Assembly: GCF_003712195.1 (NCBI RefSeq)
Contig: NZ_RDSD01000020.1
Coordinates: forward strand, 1-64,000
Source: Proteiniphilum sp. X52
GTDB lineage: Bacteria > Bacteroidota > Bacteroidia > Bacteroidales > Dysgonomonadaceae
DNA length: 64,000 bases
Reading direction: 5' to 3'
The position numbers and the translations under genes are program-made. The notes under the pieces were generated by a model that made no database searches, was not told the DNA's origin, and saw only the letters and a list, made by a program, of their open reading frames with translations. Positions 1 to 9,177 of this stretch are shown in pieces (position 1 is the stretch's first letter; each line of letters opens with the position of its first letter).

Positions 1-548
<548 letters not shown>

Positions 549-1313
549 TTATTCGTACATATTACTCACATCGTTTTTCGCCAACTCCAACAATACGGCA
601 GCAACTTTTTGGGTAATTGTTTCAAAAAATCGTTTCCCTTTGTCCGGGTTCGACGCCTTGGGATTGCCGATACCGGTGTCTTCCGTCACTTGCGACCACC
701 GTCGTTCTGCCCAGAACCAACCTTGTCTTAAGGCTTCGATCTTGTGTTTTTTCTCTTTTCCCTCGCCCGCCTCGTCCAACGGGAGTACTAATTCCGGCCT
801 GAGGTGCAGCAACAGGCTGGTCTCCATCTCATCGGCATGGTCGCCCTTGTGTTCAAAGAAATCATCTCTCCCTTTCCATTGAAACCAATTGCATACGCAG
901 ATAAACATCTCCGGATATTTCGCCCCCAGCTCACGCGCCATAATCCTGAAATCATTACCTCCGTGACTATTGAGAATAACCAACTTTTTAATACCATGCC
1001 GGTGGAGATTTTCCACAATGTCATTCAGGATGATCAACTGTGTGCTCGGATAAATATTCATGTCGAGCCGGATATCCAACTGTCCGGTATTCACTCCGAA
1101 AGGTATATTGGGTAGCACGACAGGCCTCGCGCCTTTCTCCCATGCAATCCTCGCTGCTTCGGCCGCGATGTTTTCCGACAGAATATTGTCGGTGGCGTAA
1201 GGTAAATGGTAGTTGTGCGCCTCGGTGGCACCCCATGGCAATATCGCCAGGTCAAAACCGGAATCCTTGACCGATTTCCAGTTCGATTCCGCTAAAATAT
1301 AAGGTCTGATCAT
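549..1313 (-). CDS. Creatininase-family amidohydrolase
   Basis: A predicted cytoplasmic metal-dependent amidohydrolase of the creatininase (creatinine amidohydrolase/MftE-like) family, about 254 residues, the usual family length. Metal-ligand motifs are visible: GATEAHNYHLPYATD near residues 28-42 (matching the family E-x-H...D pattern), NSHGGN near 115-120 and GDHADEMETS near 157-166. A longer frame begins at 1346. A TTTG-N20-TACTTTTG promoter overlaps that ATG, so the start MIRPY at 1313 is preferred. It lies 110 bp downstream of cbiA on the same strand, but its own promoter argues for independent expression. The natural substrate is unknown; family members act on creatinine, formamides or peptide cofactors. 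Confidence 0.85.
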   Translation of the reverse strand: MIRPYILAESNWKSVKDSGFDLAILPWGATEAHNYHLPYATDNILSENIAAEAARIAWEKGARPVVLPNIPFGVNTGQLDIRLDMNIYPSTQLIILNDIVENLHRHGIKKLVILNSHGGNDFRIMARELGAKYPEMFICVCNWFQWKGRDDFFEHKGDHADEMETSLLLHLRPELVLPLDEAGEGKEKKHKIEALRQGWFWAERRWSQVTEDTGIGNPKASNPDKGKRFFETITQKVAAVLLELAKNDVSNMYE

Positions 1314-1343
1314 CGCTCGACTGGGTTTATAAATGAATAAAGG

Positions 1344-1375
1344 CAAAAGTAGGTGAAAATCGCGTTATTTCCAAA
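1344..1375 (-). promoter_or_regulatory. Bacteroidetes-type promoter for creatininase gene
   Basis: On the minus strand, TTTG (1372-1375) is followed after exactly 20 nt by TACTTTTG (1344-1351), the consensus -33/-7 layout of Bacteroidetes housekeeping promoters. Transcription would start near 1337, which excludes the upstream ATG at 1346 and fixes the creatininase start at 1313. Confidence 0.65.
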
Positions 1376-1423
1376 CGCGGCCCTGTACATATGACGACTT
1401 ACGAAACTTAAATACAGTTTGTT

Positions 1424-2725
1424 CTAATTGAAGAGGCTCATCAAATCATCCATTTCCGCCCAGTATATATGTGTATATCCGGCAATTGCGTTTTTGTAAC
1501 GCAATAGTTTCGTCTCAACCGGAACACCTTTGGCATTGTATTGGGTGATGATACTCTCCTCATTTCCGGAAACAGATGAGTAATGGAATTCATGTCCCTT
1601 CACACTGACGCCATTCGATGTGAATTGCCGGTATCCCAGCGTGAGTCTCATTGCTTCCATACTGGCTTTCTGGTTAAAAATATTGACCATGGGATACTCT
1701 TTTCCGGTTTTGTCGGCAATGCAGGATGAAAGGTACATCATCCCCCCGCACTCAGCCAGCAATCGTCCGCCTTGCTCCACATAACCGCGGATACTTTCCC
1801 GCATGGAATTATTCTTGCTTAGCTTGTCGAGGTACAATTCAGGATATCCCCCCGGGAGGTATACGAAATCGGCGTGGGGAAGCTCTTTATCGCGGATTGG
1901 ACTGAAAAATGTGACGGTTCCTCTTCTCTTCAGGTACTCAATATTTTCATGGTAGTAAAATGCAAAAGCTTCGTCCGTGGCGACAGCCGAGTTTAACACT
2001 TTGGGGCTTGATACCGCGTTTTCCTTTGAGAGAGCAGGCGGAGTGAAGCTTTTCCGGGTCATCTCCAGTATTTCATCAATAGGGAGATGCTGCTCCATAA
2101 AATTGCCCGCTTTCTCCGCGAACTCATCCAAAAGCAGGTCGCGGTCGATACTTAAACCGAGGTGACGCGATGGGATCTCCAGATCGTTGTTTTCCGGGAG
2201 CCGCCCCAATGCCGGTATACCCACGTCGTCACAGGCATCCTGCAAGAACCGGTAATGGCTGTCGGAATTGACCATATTGAAAATAACACCCGCAATGGAT
2301 ATGTTCTTGTGAAAATTTTTGAAACCATACAGGATAGGTGCCACGGAGTAGGCTGTCGCTTTGGGATTCAACACCAGTATAATGGGTATATGGAGTGTTT
2401 CGGCAATATGCGCGCCGCTGCCCTGCCACTTGTCAAACCCGTCAAAAAGGCCCATAACCCCTTCGGTCAGGGCGACATCACAACCGGACGTGTAGGTTGA
2501 GTACAATCGCTTCACATGTTCTTGTGATGAAAGGAACAGGTCGAGGTTGATAGATGGCTTGCCTGCCGCCAATTCATGGAATTTCGTGTCGATATAGTCC
2601 GGGCCGCACTTAAAGGGCTGCACCTGTAACCCCCGGTTTTTGAATGCCCGCAAAAAACCGATGGTCAGCATGGTCTTGCCGCATCCCGATGATGAGGCGT
2701 CTATTAAGAACTGAGATCTTTCCAT
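1424..2725 (-). CDS. cbiA: Cobyrinate a,c-diamide synthase
   Basis: Catalyses ATP- and glutamine-dependent amidation of the a and c carboxylates of cobyrinate in anaerobic (early-cobalt) cobalamin synthesis. The 433-residue protein has the CbiA layout: an N-terminal dethiobiotin-synthetase-like ATPase with P-loop SSSGCGKT at residues 11-18, a substrate segment FKCGPDYIDTKFH, and a C-terminal class-I glutamine amidotransferase with the nucleophile Cys in LLAECGGMMYLSS. The frame opens at 2767, but family alignment favours MERSQ at 2725. No other cob/cbi gene is in the window, so it is a detached member of the pathway or serves corrinoid salvage. No cobalamin riboswitch was recognised upstream. 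Confidence 0.92.
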   Translation of the reverse strand: MERSQFLIDASSSGCGKTMLTIGFLRAFKNRGLQVQPFKCGPDYIDTKFHELAAGKPSINLDLFLSSQEHVKRLYSTYTSGCDVALTEGVMGLFDGFDKWQGSGAHIAETLHIPIILVLNPKATAYSVAPILYGFKNFHKNISIAGVIFNMVNSDSHYRFLQDACDDVGIPALGRLPENNDLEIPSRHLGLSIDRDLLLDEFAEKAGNFMEQHLPIDEILEMTRKSFTPPALSKENAVSSPKVLNSAVATDEAFAFYYHENIEYLKRRGTVTFFSPIRDKELPHADFVYLPGGYPELYLDKLSKNNSMRESIRGYVEQGGRLLAECGGMMYLSSCIADKTGKEYPMVNIFNQKASMEAMRLTLGYRQFTSNGVSVKGHEFHYSSVSGNEESIITQYNAKGVPVETKLLRYKNAIAGYTHIYWAEMDDLMSLFN

Positions 2726-2730
2726 AGTCG

Positions 2731-2738
2731 CAAAGGTA
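2731..2738 (-). promoter_or_regulatory. Candidate -7 box upstream of cbiA
   Basis: TACCTTTG on the minus strand ends 6 nt before the preferred cbiA ATG, so a transcript from it would be almost leaderless. No TTTG lies at the ideal 20-nt distance; the nearest is about 26 nt away. This is a weak call. Confidence 0.3.
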
Positions 2739-2910
2739 AGGTTTTTGACGAAATTTTCACCTGCCAAACCACTGCAAACCGGCGATTATCCTGATACTAT
2801 TCATTTCACTGCCATACCGGATATTTCCGGATAATAAAAAATCACATTTCTTATGCATTAATTATCAGCGATGGGGACGTCATATCACAGATGGTGATTT
2901 CTTTTTTTAT

Positions 2911-2937
2911 TGTTTAATAATTTTAAATTATTAAACA
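2911..2937. repeat. 27-bp perfect palindrome (13+1+13)
   Basis: The left arm TGTTTAATAATTT is mirrored exactly by AAATTATTAAACA around a single T. It sits between divergent genes, so it could be a dimeric-regulator operator or an AT-rich stem-loop. No function can be assigned from sequence. Confidence 0.7.
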
Positions 2938-3138
2938 AAACTGCCCGATTGATGTTATAAATATAAAAATATATGTAATTTTTAAATTATAAGTGCAGCG
3001 AAACTTACATTCATTGCATCTATATCATAGGCGTCGGTATGAATAGCTTACAAAACCTGCATGACATTTAATTATTACATGGAAGGAACAAAATTAGTTA
3101 TTTATGGAGAAAATCAATCATTTTATCGTTATACAACT

Positions 3139-3639
3139 ATGAATAAAAAAGAGGTAACAACGGGTATTCAATTTTTGATGGCATTTATACTTTATCTATT
3201 CAGTGTAAGTTGCGAGGGCCCTCTTGCCGGCGAAGAAGTCAAATTCCTTACCCCTAATGTTTATAAAGATTTGCCCCCGGAAGCTACCCGGATTGAAATG
3301 AAAACGGAAAATAGAAATTGGACGTTTCAATATGTACAATACAACGACACCATTGTGGATCTTTCTACCGGAAATATCAATAAAATTGAGCACGGTAAAG
3401 TAACAGACCCGTCATTCTCCTACGATACAAAGACAGTAAACAATAGAAGTGTGACAGAGATAAAAGGTTCATTCTTTTCTATAATATCTGAAAGTCCAGG
3501 TCCAAGGGACAAGAATGAACCGACTGTTATCACGGTTGACCTCACTGAAAACAGATCAAAAGAAAAAAGAGTTTTGCTCGTTCAATTAATCAGCCTTGAT
3601 ACTGGAGGTTATTTTAGAATAGAACAAAATCCTAAATAA
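3139..3639 (+). CDS. Small predicted lipoprotein of unknown function
   Basis: No family recognised. The frame is open from 3061, but the start at 3139 (MNKKEVTTGIQFL...) puts a typical lipoprotein signal at the N-terminus: a Lys-rich n-region, a hydrophobic stretch and a lipobox-like FSVSC ending about 25 residues in. The mature part (about 140 residues) is polar and beta-rich in appearance, with no Cys after the lipid anchor and no obvious catalytic motif. It precedes an outer-membrane barrel gene on the same strand by 64 bp. Both are AT-rich compared with mutS2 to the right, so they may form a transferred lipoprotein/barrel pair. Confidence 0.65.
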   Translation: MNKKEVTTGIQFLMAFILYLFSVSCEGPLAGEEVKFLTPNVYKDLPPEATRIEMKTENRNWTFQYVQYNDTIVDLSTGNINKIEHGKVTDPSFSYDTKTVNNRSVTEIKGSFFSIISESPGPRDKNEPTVITVDLTENRSKEKRVLLVQLISLDTGGYFRIEQNPK

Positions 3640-3655
3640 ATGGCTTTACGCGGAT

Positions 3656-3670
3656 GGGGCTGTCTCAAAA
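3656..3670. mobile_element. Possible IS terminal-repeat remnant
   Basis: GGGGCTGTCTCAAAA in the short gap between the lipoprotein and barrel genes resembles the terminal inverted repeat of IS1182-type insertion sequences. No matching inverted end or transposase was seen nearby. If real, it is a solo remnant; chance similarity cannot be excluded. Confidence 0.3.
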
Positions 3671-3703
3671 CCGGGAATTATTTATTAATAAGCCAGTTGT
3701 GTC

Positions 3704-6043
3704 ATGAGAAAGTATCCTTTTATTGTATTGTTTTTATTTAGTTTTAGCGTGTGTTTTTCACAAGTTAAAATTCAAGGAAAAGTTATGATTACTGAAGATA
3801 ATGTTAATAAATCCTTGGCTTATGCTAATATACGACTTTATAGAAAAACTGATTCAGTTAATCTTGTAACTGGTACGAGCACTGCCGAGGATGGTAGTTT
3901 TTTAATCACAACATCACCAGAAAACTATGTGCTGTCTGTCTCTTATTTGGGATATGAAACACATTTTTTAGAGTTGAACTTATTAGAAGTACAAAACAAC
4001 CTTTCAGATGTTGGCAATATAATTTTGAAAGAAGATAGTAAACTGTTATCAGAAATCATAGTCGGAGCTAAACGAACACAACAAGATATAGACAGGAGAA
4101 AAGTCACTTTTTCTGAAGAACAAAAGAGAAATGCAAAAGACGCCAGGGACTTAATGCTCAATTTACCTTACTTGCTAGTTAATAAAATAAACAATTCTTT
4201 AACCACATCAGACGGAAAAGGAGTGCTCATACTGATAAACGGAGTGAAATCAAATGATTCTGAACTAAAGTTGATTGCCGTTGATAAAATAAAAAGGGTA
4301 GAGTATTATGATATCCCTCCCATTCGATACAATGTTTCCGGACGAGTATTAAATATAGTAACGAAAGATTTTGATTCAGGATTTTCAGGTGATTTTTATT
4401 TAATGGCAGGCCAACTATATTCTATGTTTACACCATATATTTCATATGTTAGCGGAAGAAACAAATTTACGCTTGGCGCCGATCTTTTTATTACTCCAAA
4501 GCGAAAGAAAAAAGATTTATATGAAGGGAAATATATTTATTCTTTACAGGATGAACATCATGAATACTCATACGAAAAAGAAGAGCAAAATTGGAATAAT
4601 CAACACAATGTAAGTTTTGCTTACTCAAATCTAAAGGAAAATGATTATATATTCCAAGCAAAAGGAATTATCGGATTCACCAATGATAACTCCAATGAAA
4701 CACGTAATGTGCAATATTTGATTAACGACATTGTAGATTCCAAAATTGGATTCCTTAGAAATAAAGTAAATACTTTTTCTCCCTCTTTCGATTTATATTA
4801 TTCAAAAAAAATTAAGGAAAGTAACGAGCTTAATATTAACGTAGTGTCTTCTTTTTATAAAAACGACCAAAATATATTTTCGGAAGAAGGTGGTTTATTC
4901 CCATTTAAAGATGAATCGGATATTGAAACATTAAAAAGAACATATATTGGGGAAATAAATTATATAACTAACATTGGAAAAAATGAATTTTCTTTTGGAT
5001 ACAAATCCTTAGTTTCAACCGCTGAAAATGAAATAACCAGTATTACTCATGATGCCAATAGAGAACCCAATAATATTCATTTACAAGAACACTCTTTATA
5101 TGCGGAAACATCTGGCTTGATAAGAAAACTATCATACAGGATAAGCTTAGGGGGCAGGTTGAATACAATAAAAACGTCATCAGGAAACACTAATATACCA
5201 ACATTTACACCAACTATTATTTTAGGACGTGCTATCAATGATGATAATTTTCTTCGACTAACTTACCGGGTATCAACAGGAGTACCAGAAATTCAACAAT
5301 TCTCAGACAATTCCATTATGCTTATGCAAAATATAATTCGTAGAGGGAACCCCGATTTGAAAACAAGTGTACACCATGATGTCCGTTTGAATCACTCATA
5401 TTCGAGGGGGGTGTTAGATGTAGACTTATCTCTATTTTACCAAAATGATAAAAACTACATTTTTGATTTTTTTGAAAGAGAGCCGATTGACAACAAAATG
5501 TTTATTACATTCTCTAGTTCTAACGCCACAAAAAATTATAAGTATGGGATAAATGCAGATCTGTCAATAAGACCCTTCAATGGATTAAGAATAGGAGGCA
5601 ACATCAGAGTTTACAATCATTTTTTCAAACCCACAAAAAACGCTGTTGAAATCAAAAAATATTTCATCCCCATTACTATTTACAGTTCGTATCAATACAA
5701 AAATTTTTCGCTTGAGTATTATCAGAGGATTGGTAGTAATTCACTGGAAGGGTTATATATTTTAGGTACAGAAAAAGTATCATACCTTAATACTGGATAT
5801 TCATACAAAGATTGGACCTTTCAACTTTCTTATTATTTCCCCTTTGTGAAGAATAAATTTAAAAATCATACGATAGATGACAGCATCGTTCAACACACTT
5901 ATGAGGGATGGCTTAAGAGCAAGGAGCGAACCTTAGGATTATCTATTTCTTGGAATTTTAACACCATCATTAAACCCTATAGTGAAAATAGAAAATTATA
6001 CAACTCTGATTATGATGATGGCACATTTAAATTAAAACAATAA
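3704..6043 (+). CDS. TonB-dependent-receptor-like outer membrane barrel protein
   Basis: Predicted outer-membrane protein of the OMP_b-brl_3 group (779 residues). A cleavable signal peptide (ending ...FSVCFSQ near residue 20) is followed by a carboxypeptidase-regulatory-like beta-sandwich (about 22-110, with the AYANIRL and VSYLGYE motifs typical of the domain), a plug-like segment (about 120-230, containing ILINGVKSNDSELKLI) and a long aromatic-rich beta-barrel. It lies 64 bp after a lipoprotein gene. No SusD partner is adjacent, so it is not a classical glycan importer; peptide or metal-chelate uptake is possible. Base composition is AT-rich relative to downstream genes. Confidence 0.82.
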   Translation: MRKYPFIVLFLFSFSVCFSQVKIQGKVMITEDNVNKSLAYANIRLYRKTDSVNLVTGTSTAEDGSFLITTSPENYVLSVSYLGYETHFLELNLLEVQNNLSDVGNIILKEDSKLLSEIIVGAKRTQQDIDRRKVTFSEEQKRNAKDARDLMLNLPYLLVNKINNSLTTSDGKGVLILINGVKSNDSELKLIAVDKIKRVEYYDIPPIRYNVSGRVLNIVTKDFDSGFSGDFYLMAGQLYSMFTPYISYVSGRNKFTLGADLFITPKRKKKDLYEGKYIYSLQDEHHEYSYEKEEQNWNNQHNVSFAYSNLKENDYIFQAKGIIGFTNDNSNETRNVQYLINDIVDSKIGFLRNKVNTFSPSFDLYYSKKIKESNELNINVVSSFYKNDQNIFSEEGGLFPFKDESDIETLKRTYIGEINYITNIGKNEFSFGYKSLVSTAENEITSITHDANREPNNIHLQEHSLYAETSGLIRKLSYRISLGGRLNTIKTSSGNTNIPTFTPTIILGRAINDDNFLRLTYRVSTGVPEIQQFSDNSIMLMQNIIRRGNPDLKTSVHHDVRLNHSYSRGVLDVDLSLFYQNDKNYIFDFFEREPIDNKMFITFSSSNATKNYKYGINADLSIRPFNGLRIGGNIRVYNHFFKPTKNAVEIKKYFIPITIYSSYQYKNFSLEYYQRIGSNSLEGLYILGTEKVSYLNTGYSYKDWTFQLSYYFPFVKNKFKNHTIDDSIVQHTYEGWLKSKERTLGLSISWNFNTIIKPYSENRKLYNSDYDDGTFKLKQ

Positions 6044-6288
6044 TGCAAAGGGATATCATTAAAACCAAAGAAGTGTTGAATAATTTGACTTCAGAACTCA
6101 TCTATTCATTAGAAACAGAGATAATTAAAAAGAATGGTTCTTCAAATCTTGGTATGAGTTAACAAAATAGGTTCTATCCCATGTATTCCATGGGAACAAT
6201 CGAGTTGTTGGAAAAGATATTATTGCCTATCAACGATTTATGGTGTGTTGACGACAAAAAAAATCAGTCAAGAAAAATTCTTAACTGA
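6043..6288 (+). pseudogene. Decayed small ORF overlapping barrel-gene stop
   Basis: An ATG overlaps the TAA of the preceding gene (TAATG) and opens 39 codons (MQRDIIKTKEVLNNL...GMS). After one in-frame TAA at 6160-6162 the same frame continues for 41 sense codons (...MYSMGTIELLEKILLPIND...) to TGA at 6288. The hydrophobic/acidic pattern of the second half looks coding. The simplest reading is a small protein of about 80 residues, translationally coupled to the barrel gene, now interrupted by a nonsense mutation. The family was not recognised, and it may also be two independent short ORFs. Confidence 0.4.
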
Positions 6289-6290
6289 CT
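6256..6290 (-). terminator. Intrinsic terminator downstream of tRNA-Met
   Basis: On the minus strand an imperfect hairpin (CAGTTAAGAA / TTCTTGACTG) is followed by eight T residues (the A-run at 6256-6263 on the plus strand). It lies 11 bp past the tRNA 3' end and is suited to ending that transcript. Confidence 0.75.
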
Positions 6291-6300
6291 CATTTTCAAG

Positions 6301-6374
6301 TAGCGAGAGGGGGGCATGATCCCCCGACCTCATGATTATGAATCATGCGCTCTAACCAACTGAGCTATCTCGCC
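6301..6374 (-). tRNA. tRNA-Met (CAU anticodon)
   Basis: A full cloverleaf can be drawn on the minus strand: acceptor GGCGAGA/TCTCGCT with discriminator A, D-arm GCTC/GAGC, anticodon stem CATGA/TCATG with loop TTCATAA (anticodon CAT), and T-stem GGGGG/CCCCC. CCA is not encoded. The elongator-Met assignment is most likely, but a CAU anticodon can also be lysidinylated tRNA-Ile. The T-loop is unusual, ATCATGC instead of the near-universal TTCRANY, with the 54-58 pair swapped to A-U. A terminator follows immediately. Confidence 0.92.
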
Positions 6375-6572
6375 AACAATAAATATGAATTTCCTCCGGA
6401 ATTCGAGGTGCAAAAGTAGCACAACTTTTTGAATCCTGCAACAACAAAACCGAAAAACATACAAGGGAATTAAAAAAACAGCAAAAGTGATTCCGTGGAA
6501 GAAAGTAGCCCTTACTATCAAAAAAGATAGCGGTTATAATCATATAGAGTGGTGAAAGTCGGTTTAATATTG

Positions 6573-6580
6573 TAATTTTG
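6573..6580 (+). promoter_or_regulatory. -7 box upstream of mutS2
   Basis: TAATTTTG matches the TAnnTTTG consensus and lies about 70 nt before the mutS2 ATG. A 13-codon frame (ATG at 6625) overlaps the mutS2 start. No clear -33 TTTG is present. The 6375-6572 stretch between the tRNA and this box holds no gene. Confidence 0.4.
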
Positions 6581-6649
6581 CAGCCTCAAGGGTATCCTAT
6601 GCAAACCTATTGTGAGTTTGGTATATGGAAACCTTTAAACTGACAGATA

Positions 6650-9076
6650 ATGATCTATCCCGATAATTTCGAACAGAAAATAGAATTTCAGAAAGTGCGC
6701 CAACTCCTTTCGGAACGGTGCCTGAGTCCTCTGGGAAAAGAAAAGGTGGAAGAGATGCATTTCTCCGCTTCTTACGGTGAAATAGAGCCTCTTCTCTTCC
6801 AGACTGAGGAGTTTGTCCGTATCGGGGAGGAGGAGGATTCATTTCCCGCCGACCATTTTTATGACATGCGTCCCGTGCTGAGGCGTATCCGCGTGGAAGG
6901 GGCGTGGATCGACCAGAATGCCTTGTTTGAACTGCGGCGCTCATTGCAGACCATCCACGGGATTGTGGCATTTCTGCGGCGTGATGAAGGGAAAGCACCC
7001 AAATATCCCTATTTGCTTGCATTGGCAGGCGGGATCCCGACCTTTCCCGAAATGACCAGGAGGATAGACTCTATACTGGATGGTTTCGGACAGGTGAAAG
7101 ACCATGCCTCGCCCCGCCTGTCGGAAATCCGGCGCGAATTAACCTCCACCCTGAACGGTATCTCTAAAAGCCTGAATGCCATCCTGCGTAAGGCCCAGGC
7201 CGAAGGGTATGTGGATAAGGATGTGTCGCCGAGTATGCGCGACGGACGGTTAGTGATTCCGGTGAACCCTTCCCACAAGCGGAAGATCAAAGGGATAGTG
7301 CATGATGAGTCGGCTTCGGGTAAAACGGTCTTTATCGAACCGTCGGAAGTGGTGGAAGCCAACAACCGGATCCGTGAGTTGGAGGCCGATGAGCGAAGGG
7401 AGATCATCAAAATACTGACCGATTTCACCAATTACCTGCGTCCTTCTCTGCCCGATCTGCTGGAGTCATACGAATTCCTGGCAAAAATCGATTTTATCCA
7501 GGCAAAGGCAGCTTTCGCGAGGCTGATCGGTGGTATCAAGCCTTCTATCGACAACACTCCGCGAATCGATTGGGTGGAAGCGGTGCACCCGTTGCTTTAC
7601 CTGTCTCTGAAGAAACAGAACCGGAAGATCGTCCCGCTCGATATTATCCTGGAAGGTGATAACAGGCTCCTGGTGATCTCCGGTCCCAACGCCGGAGGTA
7701 AATCTGTTTGCCTGAAAACGGTGGGGCTGCTGCAATACATGGTGCAATGCGGACTGCTGATCCCGTTGAAAGAGAACTCCAGGGTGGGGGTGTTCGATGA
7801 TATCTTTATTGATATCGGTGACGAGCAATCCATTGAGAACGACTTGTCGACCTACAGCTCCCACCTGCTGAACATGAAATTCTTCGAGAAGCATTGTAAT
7901 GACAAATCGCTGCTGTTGATCGATGAGTTCGGGAGCGGCACCGAACCCCGGATAGGGGCAGCCATCGCCGAAGCGCTGTTGGACAGGTTCAACCGTCGGC
8001 AGTCGTTCGGCGTGATCACCACCCATTATCAGAACCTGAAACATTTCGCCAACGAGAATGAAGGGGTGGTGAACGGCGCCATGCTTTACGACCGACATGA
8101 GATGCAGCCGCTCTTTCGTCTCGCTATCGGCAATCCGGGAAGTTCTTTTGCCGTGGAGATCGCCCGCAAGACAGGTATTCCCGAAGATGTGATTGCCCAC
8201 GCATCGGAGATCGTGGGGAAAGATTATATCGATATGGATAAATACCTGCAGGATATATCACGCGACAAGCGATATTGGGAACGCAAACGGGACGAGATAC
8301 GCCGCGAACGGAAACGGCTGGAAGAGATCACGTCAAAATATGAGGCTGACCTGGAAACCATCCACAAGCAGAAAAAGGAAATACTGGCGCAGGCCCGTGA
8401 GCAGGCGGAACGGTTGCTGGCCGAAAGCAACGCCCGTATTGAAAATACAATCCGTGAGATCAGGGAGGCGGGAGCCGATAAGGAAAAAACCAAACAGATA
8501 CGGCAATCGCTCCGGGAATTCAAGGAGAAAATGGAACCGGTCGACATGCCGGAAACGAAAAAGCGGAAAAAACAGAAACAGAGGCGGACGGCAGGTGATG
8601 ATAACGGTTTGAAAGCGGCCCAACCTCTTGCGGCCGGCGACACGGTACGGTTGATAGGCCAAAGCTCGCCGGGTGAGATCATGGAGATCTCCGGAAAGAA
8701 GGCGGTCGTGGCTTTCGGGATGATCAAATCCACAGTCGATCTCGATAAATTGGAGCGGGTAAGCGCCAATCAGATAAAAAAGGAGCGGAAAGTCTCCAAT
8801 ACCCGCGACTTGTTGCATGAACGAAAACTCAATTTCAAGCAGGATATCGATGTGCGGGGTATGCGCGGCGACGAGGCGCTGCAGGCGGTGATGTACTTCG
8901 TGGATGATGCCATTCAGCTGGGAGTGTCCCGGGTACGAATTCTTCACGGCACAGGCACGGGAGCGCTGCGCCAGGTTATCAGGGAATATCTGGGTAGTGT
9001 GCATGGAGTGGCTCGTTTTCAGGATGAACACGTGCAGTTCGGAGGTGCCGGTATTACGGTAGTCGATCTTGAGTAA
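6650..9076 (+). CDS. mutS2: MutS2-family ATPase/endonuclease
   Basis: MutS2 suppresses homologous recombination in some bacteria and acts on stalled, collided ribosomes in others. The 808-residue length is typical. Domains in order: MutS-like core and clamp (1-330), ABC-type ATPase with Walker A GPNAGGKS near residue 345 and Walker B LLLIDEFGSGTEP, a long charged coiled-coil (about 520-640), a Lys-rich linker (KKRKKQKQRR), and a C-terminal Smr endonuclease domain from about residue 730 with DVRGMRGDEA and LHGTGTGALR. All key motifs look intact. It stands alone as the first gene of the plus-strand housekeeping run. Confidence 0.95.
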   Translation: MIYPDNFEQKIEFQKVRQLLSERCLSPLGKEKVEEMHFSASYGEIEPLLFQTEEFVRIGEEEDSFPADHFYDMRPVLRRIRVEGAWIDQNALFELRRSLQTIHGIVAFLRRDEGKAPKYPYLLALAGGIPTFPEMTRRIDSILDGFGQVKDHASPRLSEIRRELTSTLNGISKSLNAILRKAQAEGYVDKDVSPSMRDGRLVIPVNPSHKRKIKGIVHDESASGKTVFIEPSEVVEANNRIRELEADERREIIKILTDFTNYLRPSLPDLLESYEFLAKIDFIQAKAAFARLIGGIKPSIDNTPRIDWVEAVHPLLYLSLKKQNRKIVPLDIILEGDNRLLVISGPNAGGKSVCLKTVGLLQYMVQCGLLIPLKENSRVGVFDDIFIDIGDEQSIENDLSTYSSHLLNMKFFEKHCNDKSLLLIDEFGSGTEPRIGAAIAEALLDRFNRRQSFGVITTHYQNLKHFANENEGVVNGAMLYDRHEMQPLFRLAIGNPGSSFAVEIARKTGIPEDVIAHASEIVGKDYIDMDKYLQDISRDKRYWERKRDEIRRERKRLEEITSKYEADLETIHKQKKEILAQAREQAERLLAESNARIENTIREIREAGADKEKTKQIRQSLREFKEKMEPVDMPETKKRKKQKQRRTAGDDNGLKAAQPLAAGDTVRLIGQSSPGEIMEISGKKAVVAFGMIKSTVDLDKLERVSANQIKKERKVSNTRDLLHERKLNFKQDIDVRGMRGDEALQAVMYFVDDAIQLGVSRVRILHGTGTGALRQVIREYLGSVHGVARFQDEHVQFGGAGITVVDLE

Positions 9077-9120
9077 AAACAAGCTTGACACTCCACCCCC
9101 TCAATATTCAAAATTTTTTT

Positions 9121-9128
9121 TATCTTTG
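9121..9128 (+). promoter_or_regulatory. -7 box upstream of MFS transporter
   Basis: TATCTTTG directly after a T-tract, 49 nt before the transporter ATG, is a perfect TAnnTTTG element. No TTTG is seen at -33. It suggests the transporter is transcribed separately from mutS2. Confidence 0.5.
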
Positions 9129-9177
9129 TCCACCATATTAAATTTATTCTGATTTTTTTACAATTAAATAATCGCTG

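Larger units (their letters stand above)
2726..3138. other. Divergent intergenic region between cbiA and lipoprotein gene
   Basis: About 410 bp between divergently transcribed genes, very AT-rich to the right of 2800. It contains a small inverted repeat (CCGGATATTTCCGG near 2817) and a 27-bp perfect palindrome at 2911-2937. No gene or known RNA family was recognised. Confidence 0.5.

Noticed and set aside
2726-2900. Cobalamin riboswitch upstream of cbiA
   Set aside because: The expected B12-box and flanking conserved helices could not be traced; only isolated short matches are present.
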